From: Megaustenia siamemsis
Lineage: Eukaryota > Mollusca > Gastropoda > Stylommatophora > Ariophantidae
Assembly (NCBI GenBank): GCA_032433765.1
Contig: JAVIAB010000051.1
Location: forward strand, 81,484,847-81,548,846
Reading direction: 5' to 3'
Length of the DNA stretch: 64,000 nt
Shown: positions 33,306 to 46,493 of the stretch, piece by piece
Numbering within the stretch: the first letter of the stretch is position 1
Layout: every line of letters starts with the position of its first letter
Notes under the pieces: generated by a model
Seen by the model: only the letters and a program-made list of their open reading frames with translations
The model's database searches: none
Told to the model about the DNA's origin: nothing
Translations under genes and position numbers: made by a program

Positions 33306-33594
33306 CTCTATAGAAGATTTTCGTTGGAATGTAGATGATAATAATGTCGTCCACAATGCAAAGCTTTAAGGAAATTCCTAATAATGATTGTTTGTTGTTG
33401 TTGCAATTTTACCTTTTCATTCTCTCGTAATGTCATTTTTATAACACGTTAACATACCTATAGCACATTAATGCGAACTTTGCCAATTACAAACATATAC
33501 TATGCATGCGAGTAAAGTAAAGAGATAAGTAATAATTCACTTACACGTTCATATATTACATTATAATAACATATACACTCTATTTGCGAAGCTT
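33306..33594. other. Unassigned AT-rich DNA
   Basis: No feature recognised. Confidence 0.4.
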
Positions 33595-33690
33595 TTTCTT
33601 TTCTTCCTCATTTGCCTTTCAGCGTTGAGAGTAGATATAATTTGCGGTCTTTTGCTACTCTGTTCGCCTCAGCTGCTGTTATGTTTCGTG
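33595..33690 (-). pseudogene. LINE family D 3' scrap
   Basis: The minus strand encodes ITAAEANRVAKDRKLYLLST, paralogous to the end of the larger family-D copy just to the right (34,060-34,150). About 100 bp only. Confidence 0.7.
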
Positions 33691-34009
33691 GCGTTTTCTT
33701 CGTATATGGCTTGATTATTGATATGAATTCTTGCTGTAGTCCTTTCATATAATTTAATTTGGAGTAAAGTATCTTTTCAAATTTATCTTTTAGACTCTTC
33801 AGATGCACTAATTTTCAACTCAATTTGTCACTTTTCTAGAGCTTGAGTGGATGTCCAGTTGAAGCATCCGTATGGTTGCGCGAGTACCATTGTATGTTTG
33901 CACGAGTATCATTGTATGTTTGCACGAGTATCATACAAGAGTTAAACAATAGGTTTCGTGTGCTTACTAAAATCATCTTACCTCCAAATACTCGGAAATT
34001 TCTTAAAGG

Positions 34010-35990
34010 CACTCATTGTCAGCGTACTACAAATTATTGTAATTCTTCCTCTTCTTCTTATTTCCTTTCTCATTTGCTTTTCAGCGTCGAGGGGAGATAT
34101 AATTTGCGATCTTTTGCTCTTCTGTCTGCTTCTGCTGCTGTTATATTTCCTAGTGCTTCTAATATTCCGTCGATCCATCTTTTTCGTGGCCGACCCTTGG
34201 GTCTGGTGTTCTCACAACGTTTGTTTAGGGCTCGATGTGTTGTGATTTGATCACTCTGTCTTGTCCCGTGGCCAAACCAATGTATCTGTTATTTCTTTAT
34301 ATATGCTATGGAGGTGGTTATTCCTAGCTTTTTTCTCAGTTCTTCATTTCTGATCTTGCCTCTCAGGCTGTTTCCTGTCATTCGCCTAACAATTTCATTT
34401 CAGTAGACGTCATTTTTCTTATTGTTCTTGCATCTAGGGTCCAGGTCTGGCTGGTAGCACAACGTTGGGATGAAGATTGTATTGTAAAGTGTCCGTTTTG
34501 GCTCTAGAGTTATTTCCTTGTTGGACAATTAGTGGTGATAGCTGTCCAATGATTTGACAAGCTTTGTTGCATCTTGAGTCTATCTCTTCTGTTTATGGAT
34601 TGTCGTTTGTCACTAGAGTTTCTATGTATTTGAATTCCTCTGCTTGTTTCAGTTGTCTAACCTCTATAGTTATGTTGATGTTCTGTTTCTCCTTTGCGAT
34701 ATTCATGACTTCTGTTTTGTTGATGTTGATTTTCATGTTGTATTTTGTGCCTCTGCTATTCAGTTTATTCAGGTGTTCTTGTCGGTCTTCTATTGTTTCA
34801 TGTATTAGTGCCTGATTGTCTGCAAATAAAAGCTCGTTGATCTCCTCTGTCTCTGATGGGTTGGCTAGCTTGCATATATAGTCCTTGTATGTTATAAACA
34901 GTAGGGGGGATAGTACGCATCCCTGTCTTACACCTGATCTAACTTCCAAGTGGTCTGTGTAGCCTGCTGTTGTTCTGACCCTGCAGCTGTTGATGTAGAG
35001 ACTTTTAATAAGGTTGGTTAGATGTTGGCTTACTCCGTATGTTGTTAGTATCTCCCATAGTTATTTTCTATTTGCTCGGTCGAATGCTTTTTCCCTGTAA
35101 ATGAAGGCTATGTAAAATTTTGAATGTGCTCTGTCGTTTTTTTCTGCGAGTTTTTTAAATGTGAATAGAGCGTCAGTACATTCTCTGTTTTTTCGGAACT
35201 CCATTTGAGAACCACTTAACTGTAGTTCTGTTATTGGTCTCAGTCCTTTTCCCACAATTTTGGCGTATAACTTTCTACAAAGCTGAGAAGAGATATACCT
35301 CTATTTTAATTGCAGTCTCTCTTGCTACCTTTCTTTTTCCATATTGGTACGATGATCGCCTGTTGCCAGTCTTCTGGGGCTTTTTATTGGTGCTATGCTG
35401 CATTGGATATTCTGTGCAGCCATGTCACTCCTGCTTCTCCAGCTGCTGATATTATTTCTATTGGTATGTTATCTATCCCGGTGCTTTATTTCTTGGTGCA
35501 TATTTGATTACTTCTTTGATTTCCCCTTTCATGATGTTGGGTTCAGTAATTTGTGCGTTCTAGCGTGGTTTTTGTTGTCTTATTGGTAGTTGGTGTCATG
35601 TTTAATAGGTCTTCCAAATTTTCTTCCCATCTCTGTTGCATATGTTGGTTATTTGATATTGGCTGTCCGTCGTTGTCAATTTGAGTTCAGTAGGATCGTG
35701 ATTTTCTTTTTTCGCTCTTCTGACTTTTACTGCTTTGCAGAAATCTCTTGTGGTTGTCATGAAGCTCATGTTTTGTCCAAATTCTGTCCAATTCTTTTGC
35801 TTAGCTTTTTTGATCAAAATTTTAACTCTTTTTTGAACTAAGAAATATTTTTCATATTTTTCTTGGTTCTTATTCTCTTTCCAATTTTTAAACAGTTTAT
35901 TCTCTTCTTTAACTGCTTCTCTGATTGCCTCGTTCCATCACGGGGTGCTCTTTTTTCATTCTTTTGTCCTTAGCTTCTTTCAACATACTG
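34010..35990 (-). pseudogene. LINE family D, long decayed copy (linker, RT, C-terminus)
   Basis: Read right to left on the minus strand. Linker at 35,602-35,817. RT start at 35,061-35,255 with MEFRKNRECTDALFTF and IAFIYREKAFDRAN; the usual D of the FxDxxKAFD box is replaced (FIYREKAFD). RT core at 34,593-34,949 with GVRQGCVLSPLLF and LLFADNQAL; the catalytic FADD is FADN, so the second Asp is lost. The C-terminus follows in fragments to HWFGHGTRQSDQ-like and ENTRPKGRPRKRWIDG-like segments near 34,180-34,280. Degenerate and inactive. The 3' part is the source family of the E2 hinge fragment. Confidence 0.85.
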
Positions 35991-37790
35991 TTTTTGAGAG
36001 ATTGTTACCGTTTTAATTATTGCATTAAATCTTTAAAAAAAAAATTATTTTGCTTTTTCATGTGCATTCCCAGCCATCATTCTAGTGGGTATTTTATATA
36101 ATTAAACATCTCTCCCTCTATTATTATATATAATTAAACATCTCTCCCTCTATTATTATATATAATTGAAATTACTCAGATTAGATCATAAAAACTCGGC
36201 AAAAGACGACTCCCTGTATTTTGGATGCAACATTAAACTTTATCCTTTTTCACCAGCACAATTTATCGTCAATTTAAAAGGCCTTAACTATCCTTTGTTT
36301 TCGTTCTCGCAGTCTTTATTTGGGAGCGTTTTTGATGTTGTTGCCAAAGTGCTGACTGAACAATTAAGTTAAAGCGAGCGTTTTCAAACTCAACGTACTG
36401 TTCTCTACTGAACCCATTTACTTCATTGGGTCGACGTTCGTCTGTTTGCGCTAACGAGGATGCCCTGTCATCGTTTTCTGTTAGAGGTGTTTATCGAGGC
36501 TAATACGAGTTCTGAAGCATCTACTGGAATGAAAAGCATGGGTGTATTGTTTGTTGACCTGTAGAGAAGGAAGACGGTGAGTTAAATTTTGATTTCCAAA
36601 GTGATCGCTTCAGGTTGGCGTAATTTACTATTTTTTTTCCGTACATATTTTTGTACCCTTAGAAATCTTTCTTCGCCACTCTTAACAGCAACGTTTCCCC
36701 AAGCATCAAGCTTGTTTACATTAATAACACTTAGTATGTCATTGAGTATTTTCTTTTGCGATCTACTGTCCTCCTCTAGTGTACTATCAACTGTAGTCCG
36801 TTCAGAAATTGTTGCCAAACTCAATATCAATTTTCTCGGAAACTATGTTGTGGATTGCTGTGAAATTTTGGTTGCAATCTTATATTTTCCCGGACCTTAA
36901 CGTAATTATTTTTTCTATTAATAAGGTGATCCAGTGCAAGAGTTTTCTTTTAGCGCACATGTAAAAAAACACAAAATGTTTTAAGGACAAACAAAGGTTT
37001 TACAGTCAATTTCCTCAACCGTTCAATAACTTGAACACTCAAATTTTTAGTGAAAAAAATAATCACCTTCTCTTAAAGTGCACGTGGATATCCCAGCAGA
37101 AGACAGCATCGACAAAATCAGAATATAAAGTAGAGCCAATCACCACGACATATTTGTTTTGTACCCAATGTTTATAAGAGATACTCATATTTCCCAAATC
37201 CATTTTGCTTTAGGACTTAATAGTTGCAAAATATTACGGTCCAGGAAAATGTAAGACTGCATGTCAAAATTGATGGCGTTATGCCAAATAGTTTCCGAGA
37301 AAATTGATGTTGAATTTTGGCATAAATGTGTTTCTTTGTTGGACGTTAATATGAGATGCCGACATCGTGTCCAATTCATCTCACTCAGTTGCAGAGACTG
37401 TAGTGCATGCAAGTCTTGTGAGATTGGGCCGACACACGTGCGTCTGTTGGGTAAGGTAGCAACAGCGAGGAAAAGCACTGGCCTCTTCTTCTCAAAGTAC
37501 AGTAACTAACCGATTACGTTAATTATATACTTCACACTCACCCACCTTAATTTCTCTTTACGATTGTATATGCCACGGGACATCTTTTACTATTGTCCAT
37601 TATAAAAATATAAATATATATTAATGCTTCATTTTCAACATACTTTTACGCGTATTGCTTTTTTCATGACTTACTTTAAACACATATTTGCACATCTGTA
37701 TCGCTTTATGCATTTACATCTACTTTTATGTCTGTTTATTTTATTTTATTATTTTTTTTTTTTGCTATTAAATGATGTCCTACTGTAACC
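35991..37790. other. Unassigned AT-rich DNA with a diverged inverted repeat
   Basis: No gene recognised. A short duplication ATTAAACATCTCTCCCTCTA occurs at about 36,102 and 36,134. About 115 bp at 36,810-36,925 reappear inverted at 37,210-37,335 (see separate entry). Confidence 0.5.
36810..37335. repeat. Diverged inverted repeat pair
   Basis: ATCAATTTTCTCGGAAACTAT near 36,825-36,847 is matched by its reverse complement near 37,288-37,308. Similarity continues through TCTTATATTTTCCCGGACC versus the inverse of GGTCCAGGAAAATGTAAGA. The arms are about 115-125 bp and the spacer about 285 bp. It could be a decayed MITE or two copies of an unknown repeat. Confidence 0.6.
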
Positions 37791-37809
37791 ACTACCCTAC
37801 GTAGTATAT

Positions 37810-37990
37810 AAGTGTTTTGTATTATTCTCTATATATTGCTTTCCATGTTTCCTGTGTATTCTTCCTTATATACTGCTTTCCATGTCTCCTGCGTATTCTT
37901 CTTTATATATTGCTCTCTTTGTCTCCTGCGTATTCTTCCTTATATATTGCTCTCTATGTCTCTTGCGTATTCTTCCTTATATGTTGCACG
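37810..37990 (+). repeat. 37-bp minisatellite
   Basis: About five units with CTTATATATTGCTCTCTATG and TCTCCTGCGTATTCTTC. Overlapping frames reading SPAYSSLYIAL-type repeats are artefacts. Confidence 0.85.
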
Positions 37991-37999
37991 CTGTCTCTA

Positions 38000-40345
38000 C
38001 TGGTTGAAACCACCTCTTCATGGTCTATTATTTTGTTGCTACTACCAGTATCTGGTCAGACAGTTCCTGCTTGTAACCACATTGCCTTCACTTATTCATC
38101 CATAACAGCGCTATCACTGTATTAATAGTTGGCAATAACAACATCAGCTTCAGATAAATGTTGTTGCCCATCTATTGTGTCTACGAAATCGAGTTTGAGG
38201 TCAGAGTGTCCGTGCCACAAATGGTTTATGTATGATAACAGTTGATCATATGAATACTAAATATTATATCCCCCGCCCCCCCCCCCCCTCGGCAGCGTGA
38301 CTTAATTTGTACTTCGCCATTTCTTGAAGAAGCGGATTCAGCGATTTTCCTGCTGTTCGTATGGACGAACAATGCTGTCTCAGGATAAAACGTCCATGTT
38401 GAAGCTAAACACGGACAACTTATAAGATTTTTAAAGCATTTCTACTGGACCGCGGCATTTCCATTAAAACTTATCATTTATATAATATTCACACATCACT
38501 TTTAAATCGTCATTCAAGACTTGCTTTTTTTAAAATATGTATTGATTCTTCATAATCCTTTTTATCCCGATTGTAAAAAAAAAAATTAATCTTAATAGTG
38601 TAACACATCGCTAACTGAGCATTCCTTCACATTACAAGTACTCAAAATATGTTAAAACAACAACATATAAACATACATTCAGAGGCAGACACATATTCAG
38701 GGGGAAATGTGCAAACATACTCCCACATAAATGAATAATAACTTCCTAGTCAAAATAAAACTTCTTCCTCCTCTTCCTCCCTCCTCATCTCCTGCATCAT
38801 CACTTCTCCTTCCTTTTCCTAAGAAACACCAGTGATGACAAAATAGACCAGTTTCCCTGGATCAACGTCATAACACTGCGTGGGAGCAGTGACACAACTC
38901 CAGCACGCACGTCAAATACTGGCCGTTTTATCGAAATCAAATGATGAACCAATGATGAACACTTTTAACAGGGTAATTTGGATGTAGAAAAGGCAGGTCT
39001 GTCGTAATTTCTGCATGCAATTTTCAACGTTGATTTGACACACAATTTTAGACAAGAAGTATTTGTGTTGAATAAGCTGGGGACAATATTTTTTAAGGGT
39101 TCTCTGTTGGTTTCATATGTTTTTGTTTGATTAATATGTGCATAAATTGAATAGCACGATTTAATGAGGCATGTTGTTAAGACAAGTAGTTGATGTGAAT
39201 AGGATATTTATATTCAGAAATAAGAGACGTAGGGAAAAAAAATTATCAAATTTAACGAGGTGATAACATTAAACACGGAATAAATGCAGAGTTATTGAAC
39301 TAGCAAAAATATATTTCGTTTCAAAAAGATAATTTAGGAATGAAACCGTGAACAGGCAAGAAAAGATCAAAATAAATATAAACAAGAGAAGAATCGCAAA
39401 AAGAATTTAGGCAAACTCCAGTGGTTAAAAAAGAAGACGGGAATGAAGTATAAAAAAAAAAAAAACTAGAACAAGGAAGCTTATTGAAAGATTAAAACTA
39501 AATAGCTCGTGTCCAGTACGGTGGCCGTGTATTACACATATCAGGTCTTTTACTTTAACGTGATAACGTTTTTAGGGAAAACATATGAAATCTGTATTTA
39601 ACCAACTTCTACCTCACTAATAAGTGGCCATTTCATTATCGTGTCACGCCTCCCCAAAGGAAGAAATGAGATAATAAAGAAGCTAATAAAACGAAAGATC
39701 AGTTATAGGTGCTATGGACTTTAGGTCAACATCTGGTTAGAAGAAATACCAGCAAACAAAGGCATAATATCAAAGGAAGAAATATTACCGGACGAAAAGA
39801 TATTTTAAAGTTTTTACAGGTGTTCTTAAAAGTACAATCAGAAGTTGGGAAACGAACATTGGACAACAAACCAGGAAAGTGGAACACACGTCATAGAGGA
39901 GGCAGCGGTAGCTATGTAGTCAACGAATTCAACGTTACGATTATCAACAAACAGCGTAATGAAACAAATATCACATTTTAAGAGAAACATTTTAAAAATA
40001 GTCGTAAACTCGTTCACTAACTAAACAAAAAATAAGCGGGAAAGAGGAGAACATGATTATATGTGAGAATAAATATTGCGGGTTGCATTCATAACAATCT
40101 TTTTGAAATTAACAATAATGTTATCGTCAGAAAAAAGTTGCATGCTTATAAAAGCAACTTTTTGTGACGTAAGCATAAGTTATAATATGCAACTTTAATA
40201 TTCTTTTATTGTGAGTGATAAAACTACAGGACCAGAAAGCCAAAGTATATTTTTTGCTGATAGAAAAGGAACTTAGAGATAAATCTTTCCCGCACAACAG
40301 AACAAGCCAAACTCTGGATATTTGGAGTCGATGTACTTAGCTGCT
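38000..40345. other. Unassigned AT-rich DNA
   Basis: About 2.3 kb with a poly-C run (38,271-38,289) and no recognised domain. The frame at 39,709-39,981 (90 codons, basic) shows no motif I know and has no exon context. Confidence 0.4.
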
Positions 40346-40379
40346 TTTGTCTGCACTTGAATTCTGGATAAACGAAAGC

Positions 40380-40445
40380 ATTGAGGAAAGAAAGAAAGGA
40401 CGGAAGGAAAGAAGGAATGGAAGGAAGGAAAGGAAGGAGGGAAGA
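40380..40445 (+). repeat. GGAAG-type purine tract
   Basis: Interrupted AAGGAAGG run just beyond the LINE A 3' end. Confidence 0.6.
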
Positions 40446-40519
40446 CAGTTTGAGAAAATACCGAAATACACTCAAACAAACATAATAACTCATAACACTG
40501 CCTTGCTTTTAAACAGTCA

Positions 40520-41830
40520 TTGTCATCATGAAGTACCATGCCTGCTGGCGTAGGTGATCATGTTTCTCTACAACTTTTGATCTCGACAGTTATTTATCAT
40601 TTTTGTTGTTGACCTTCTGCCAAGCCATTCTAAGCTGTCTGGTATCTTTTCTCCTTGCATTCCTCTATCCCTTCGTCAATCAATTTTCCCAGTTGTTACA
40701 ATATATTCCAGCTGTTCCCTTCTCATTGCATGGCAACAAATTATGATTGTTTCTTCCTAATATTCGAAATTAGCTCTCTTTTTGCTTTGACCTCTTCCAG
40801 AACATTTTCAGTACTCTTTGTAACAGTCCATGGTATTCTTAACATTCTTGTTTAAAATCACATCTCTATACCCTCCTGATTTCTTTGTCTGTTGTCCTAT
40901 TGCTCGTGATCAACATCCATATGTTTAGACTGGCTCTACATAACATTTAAGAACTCTTTTTCTTGTTTCCATTGTCAAAAATGGATAGCACAGTAGCCTC
41001 CTCATTTTCTGTAAAGCTGCCTATGTCTGAGCTGTTCTGTATCTGATATCTGTTGTGCATCTACCATCTGAGGTCAATATTGTTCACAGTTATTTAAATT
41101 CTTTTAGCTGTTTTAATATTGTTCAATATTGCCCTTATTGTGCTTTGGGGTGATGACTTTTTCTTTGTTGCTACCATTACTTCTGTCTTTTTGCTATTAA
41201 GGCTGAGTCCTTTATTTTTGTTTTCCTTCACTATAATGTCTAACATTTCCTGCAACTCATTTTCACTCTTCGTGATTAAGACTGTATCATCAACATACCT
41301 TAGATTATTTATATTATGACCTTCGTTTGTTAATCCAGACATGCTCCTTATCGGTCTTAAAATAATCTCACTATAAATATTAAATAAATCTGGTGACAGC
41401 ACACAACCTTGTCTAACACCCAGTTTTATTTGTTGAAACATTCCCAATTGATTTCCAGTTTTTATGACGTTGTTTGTTGCCAGTACTTGTTTTTTATCAT
41501 TCTTAGATCTCTCTACGTTTATGCCTTCTAAAATTTTGATTATTTTTTGGTGCTTTACTTTGTCAAATGCTTTGGTATAATCTATGATACATAGGTATAC
41601 ATCTGTTTTCACCTCTATGGCTTTTTCTACTAAAGATCTTATGATGTATATGTCATTGCTCGTTTCTTTACCTCTGATTTTGTTTCGCACTCTTCACATG
41701 ATTCTTAGTAATATCTTAGTCATATGACACTCATAATGCTTATTGTGCGATAATCATCGCATTCAATCGCACCCGATTTATATTGTAGGGTTTTGAATAT
41801 TGATTTGAGCAGGTTGTCTGATGTATGTAT
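40520..41830 (-). pseudogene. LINE family A copy with RT core
   Basis: The best family-A RT in the window. Minus frame 41,094-41,690 (198 codons): IIDYTKAFDK with Asp at residue 37, GVRQGCVLSP at 91-100, YVDD at 132-135 (Val for the usual Ala), then NSKKTEVMVATKKKSSPQ. Upstream on the minus strand, shifted frames to about 41,830 continue the RT N-terminal part (YKSGAIECDDYR-like). Downstream to 40,520 the C-terminus is broken by frameshifts, ending in GATGACAATGAC on the minus strand. The endonuclease is missing (5' truncation). The frameshifts make it non-functional. Confidence 0.85.
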
Positions 41831-42600
41831 GTATATATATATCCGCTGTTGTAGATTTTCAATATTTTGTTTTATTATTTCCATTCCAAAATCAAACAGT
41901 TAAAACAGTTTTTCAAACAGTGGCAATACATTAAAAAACAGATTTATGAAGACACAAAATACAATACGTAGGACGATGTAATGTCTCGATATACTAGAAA
42001 ACGGTAGTCCATACTATGTTATAGACTGACCACATGAAGAAATACTTCCAACGGCGCAATTCAATAAAGAAAACGATGATAAACTAAACTCAACACTTGC
42101 TAAATATTTATGGACGTGTCTGATGTGCAATGAACATGATTAAATTAAACTAAACTAAACAAAACTCACTAAACATTTTCAAGAATGTATTTGTTCTCGG
42201 CCTGCTCCGGGCTACGAAAAATCGTCATCTGAACCAATTTTTGTGGTAACTGTTTGGATAAACAGAAAGAAAATGGCTTTGAATTCTCCCATATTGATTA
42301 TCAAAGGCTGCATCATTGAAAGAACAAAGCAGTACATCGTTTATTATCAAAGTAAATGATTCACTTCCTGCAGAGTGCTAGAATTACTAAGAACACGGTG
42401 ATATTTCTTAAGTTTGTGCAAGTTTCCAGTTTTCAATTTCTAATCAGGTTTTATTTGTGTAAAGCGGAAACAATGATTACGGCAGTTTTTGTCAGTGATT
42501 TTTGAGTTGTCTAGAGAGTAAAGGGGGAGATGAAGAGTGTTGAAGTTGAGCGTTGATTGACATTAGTATCAGAGAGCTACCATTAATTGAATTTATGGAA
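41831..42600. other. Unassigned AT-rich DNA
   Basis: No gene or clear repeat; the short TATG run near 41,820 borders the LINE. Confidence 0.4.
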
Positions 42601-44760
42601 ACGGTGTAATGATTAACGTTGAATTTATTGAAATATTGCAGGAGCAGAAGTTGAATTTATAGAAATAGTGGAGCAGCTAACGTTGAATTTATAGAAATAG
42701 TGGAGGGGCATGTGTTATTTTATGGATGCAGTGGGACCTTAACGTTGAGTATACAGAGACAATCCAGCCTCTGATGTTGAATCTGTAGAAACAATTAAGG
42801 CACTGAATGAATTTACAGGAGCAATCAAGCCGCTGATGTGAAATCTATAGAAACAATGAAGGTACCAATGCTGAATTTACAGAAGCAACGAAGGCGCTGT
42901 TGTTGAATTTACAGAAGCATTGAAGGCGGTGTTGTTGAATTTATAGTAGCATTGAAGGCGCTGTTGTTGAATTTATAGTAGCATTGAAGAATCTGATGTT
43001 GAATTTATAGAAGCAGTGGAGGCGCTGTTGTTGAATTTATAGAAGCATTGAAGGCGCTGTTGTTGAATTTATAGAAGCATTGAAGGCGCTGTTGTTGAAT
43101 TTATAGTAGCATTGAAGGCGCTGTTGTTGAATTTATAGAAGCATTCAAGGCGCTGTTGTTGAATTTATAGAAGCATTGTAAGTGCTGTTGTTGAATTTGT
43201 AGAAACATTGAAGGCGCTGTTGTTGAATTTATTGAAGCATTGAAGGCGCTGTTGTTGAATTTATAGTAGCATTGAAGGCGCTGTTGTTGAATTTATAGAA
43301 GCATTCAAGGCGCTATTGTTGAATTTATAGAAGCATTGTAAGTGCTGTTGTTGAATTTGTAGAAACATTGAAGGCGCTGTTGTTGAATTTATTGAAGCAT
43401 TGAAGGCGCTGTTGTTGAATTTATAGTAGCATTGAAGGCGCTGTTGTTGAATTTACAGAAGCATTGAAGACGCTGTTGTTGAATTTATAGAAGCATTGAA
43501 GGCGATGTTGTTGAATTTAAAGAAGCATTGAAGGCGCTGTTGTTGAATTTATAGAAGCATTGAAGGCGCTGTTGTTGAATTTATAGTAAGAATTAAGACA
43601 CTGATGTTGAATTTATAGTAGCATTGTAGGCGCTGTTGTTGAATTTACAGAAGCATTGAATGCGCTGTTGTTGAATTTATAGAAGCAGTGGAGGCGCTGT
43701 TGTTGAATTTATAGAAGCATTGAAGGCGCTGTTGTTGAATTTATAGTAGCATTGAAGGCGCTGTTGTTGAATTTATAGAAGCATTCAAGGCGCTGTTGTT
43801 GAATTTATAGAAGCATTGTAAGTGCTGTTGTTGAATTTATAGAAGCATTGAAGGCGTTGTTGTTGAATTTACAGAAGCATTGAAGGCGCTGTTGTTGAAT
43901 TTATAGTAGCATTGAAGGCGCTGTTGTTGAATTTACAGAAGCATTGAAGACGCTGTTGTTGAATTTATAGAAGCATTGAAGGCGATGTTGTTGAATTTAT
44001 AGAAGCATTGAAGGCGCTGTTGTTGAATTTATAGAAGGATTGAAGGCGCTGTTGTTGAATTTATAGTAGCATTGAAGGCGCTGTTGTTGAATTTATAGAA
44101 GCATTGAAGGCGCTGTTGTTCAATTTATAGTAGGAATTAAGACACTGATGTTGAATTTATAGTAGCATTGTATGCGCTGTTGTTGAATTTACAGAAGCAT
44201 TGAAGGCGCTGTTGTTGAATTTATGGAAGCAGTGGAGGCGCTGTTGTTGAATTTATAGAAGCATAGAAGGCGCTGTTTTTGATTTTATAGAAGCATTGAA
44301 GGCGCTGTTGTTGAATTTATAGTAGCATTGAAGGCGATGTTGTTGAATTTATAGAAGCATTGTAAGTGCTGTTGTTGAATTTACGGAAGCATTGAAGACG
44401 CTGTTGTTGAATTTATAGAAGCATTGAAGGCGCTGTTGTAGAATTTGTAGAAGCATTGAAGGCGCTGTTGTTGAATTTATAGAATCATTGAAGGCGCTGT
44501 TGTTGAATTTATAGTAGCATTGAAGACTCTGATGTTGAATTTATAGAAGCACATAAGGCGCTGTTGTTGAATTTATAGTAGCATTGAAGACTCTGATGTT
44601 GAATTTATAGAAGCATTGAAGGCGCTGTTGTTGAATTTATAGAAGCATTGAAGGCGCTGTTGTTGAATTTATAGTAGCATTGAAGACTCTGATGTTGAAT
44701 TTATAGAAGGAATGAAGACTCTGATGTGAATTTATAGAAGCAATAAAGACTCCGATGTAG
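42600..44760 (+). repeat. 32-bp minisatellite, about 60 units
   Basis: Unit contains GAATTTATAGAAGCATTGAA and GGCGCTGTTGTT. Degenerate units before 42,880 (AACGTTGAATTTATAG) grade into homogeneous units, with higher-order blocks (for example 43,030-43,330 and 43,690-43,990) that repeat the same order of variants. The stop codon TAG in each unit closes one frame and the 32-bp period prevents long frames. Confidence 0.95.
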
Positions 44761-44909
44761 CCCAAAAGACAGTTCAGCCCAGGTCAGCCGTCTACTGTTA
44801 CTGAAAGGACGAACGTATGTATATACTGGCCAGATGCACCATTTTTACAGTTTGTGGAAAGTGTGCACACGAAATCAAGAAAATATATAGATCTGACCAG
44901 TAAAACTAG

Positions 44910-45173
44910 GAGCCGCGATAGTTCAGTGGTTAGTGAACTTGACTACAAAGGACAAGGGGTAGGGTTCGATCCCAACCGACGGCTCCGGGTTCACCCAGCC
45001 TTAAATGGGTACCGGATTTTTTTCTGGAAAGTGAAGCGGCACGGCCGTAATACCGACCACATTACCCCAAAAAATCACGTCCTGAAGGTCTGTAAAATTT
45101 ATGGTCACTAACACCATATTCCCTATACGTCACTTGACGTTACGGGGGTACTTTACTTTTTACTTTTTTTTTT
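44910..45173 (+). mobile_element. tRNA-derived SINE S1, copy 3
   Basis: GAGCCGCGATAGTTCAGTGG head, GGGTTCGATCCCAACC B box, 3' end ACGGGGGTACTTTACTTTT then poly-T. Exact 12-bp target-site duplication ACCAGTAAAACT at 44,896-44,907 and 45,174-45,185. This is the clearest full-length copy. Confidence 0.95.
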
Positions 45174-45264
45174 ACCAGTAAAACTGTTTTCTGTGTTTTC
45201 TTCTTGTCACATCACCCTCAGGTATCTCATTCACACTGTCATAGTTTCCTTTTATGAGCACAAA

Positions 45265-45595
45265 AACTGTAACTGAGCCTTGTCTGTAACTGAGCCTTGT
45301 CTGTAACTGATCCTTGTGTGTAACTGATCCTTGTGTGTAACTGATCCTTGTCTGTAACTGATCCTTGTCTGTAACTGATCCTTGTGTGTAACTGATCCTT
45401 GTGTGTAACTGATCCTTGTGTGTAACTGATCCTTATCTGTAACTGATCCTTATCTGTAACTGATCCTTGTGTGTAACTGATCCTTATCTGTAACTGATCC
45501 TTGTGTGTAACTGATCCTTATCTGTAACTGATCCTTGTGTGTAACTGATCCTTATCTGTAACTGATCCTTGTCTGTAGCTATCCTTGTGTGATTA
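45265..45595 (+). repeat. 17-bp minisatellite
   Basis: About 19 units of TGTAACTGATCCTTGTG with TGT/TAT/TCT variants. Confidence 0.95.
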
Positions 45596-45599
45596 TTTC

Positions 45600-46070
45600 T
45601 TCGATCTGTTGAAATAGCATGAAAGCTGCACCTAAATTCTCACAGCTTAATCAAGAAATGCTACTTTAAAAAGATAATAAATCTAGATATAAATCTAAAA
45701 CCATGATCTTCAATAAGCAAGTTTATTTCTTAATTCTATGAGATCCGATGTCTAAGACTCATGCAAAGGCGAAAAACAGGAGGTACAGTCGCGCACGTTA
45801 AAAGAACCATCTGCAGTTCAAAGTAGAAAGGAGTAGGCCTAAAAATTGCCGCTGCCCGGTAAAAATTAAAGTGAATCTACCCATCCATGCAATAACGGAT
45901 GTGACGGGCCGACAGTGCATATATTAAGGTTATGCCGTTAAATAGAGACATAGACCATTCTCGCCCACTTAACGGGTAAACACTTAAGAAGAGGAGAACA
46001 CCCGCGAAATAATTGCTCTTGATTTCTCGTTACTCTGCAGGAAGTGTAACTTCTTCGTCGTTGCTGGTAG
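45600..46070. other. Unassigned DNA between minisatellites
   Basis: No recognised gene or repeat. Confidence 0.4.
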
Positions 46071-46074
46071 TCAA

Positions 46075-46393
46075 TAATAGTGTAATATTAAACCGTCTAC
46101 GGGTCAGCAGATGTAATATAATAGTGTATATTTAAACCGTCTACGGGTCAGCAGATGTAATATAATAGTGTAATATTAACCCATCTACGGGTCAGCAGAT
46201 GTAATATTAATAGTGTAATATTAAAACCATCTACGGGTCAGCAGATGTAATATAATAGTGTAATATTAAACGTCTACGGGTCAGCAGATGTAATATAATA
46301 GTGTAATATTAAACCGTCTACGGGTCAGCAGATGTAATATAATAGTGTAATATTAAACCATCTACGGGTCAGCAGATGTAATATTAAAAAAGT
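46075..46393 (+). repeat. 44-bp minisatellite, runs into gap
   Basis: About seven units with CTACGGGTCAGCAGATGTAA and TAGTGTAATATTAAA. The array reaches the N gap, so its true length is unknown. Confidence 0.95.
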
Positions 46394-46493
46394 NNNNNNN
46401 NNNNNNNNNNNNNNNNNNNNNNNNNNNNNNNNNNNNNNNNNNNNNNNNNNNNNNNNNNNNNNNNNNNNNNNNNNNNNNNNNNNNNNNNNNNNN
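46394..46493. other. Assembly gap (100 N)
   Basis: Exactly 100 N, a conventional scaffold gap of unknown size, bounded by two different tandem arrays. Confidence 0.99.
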
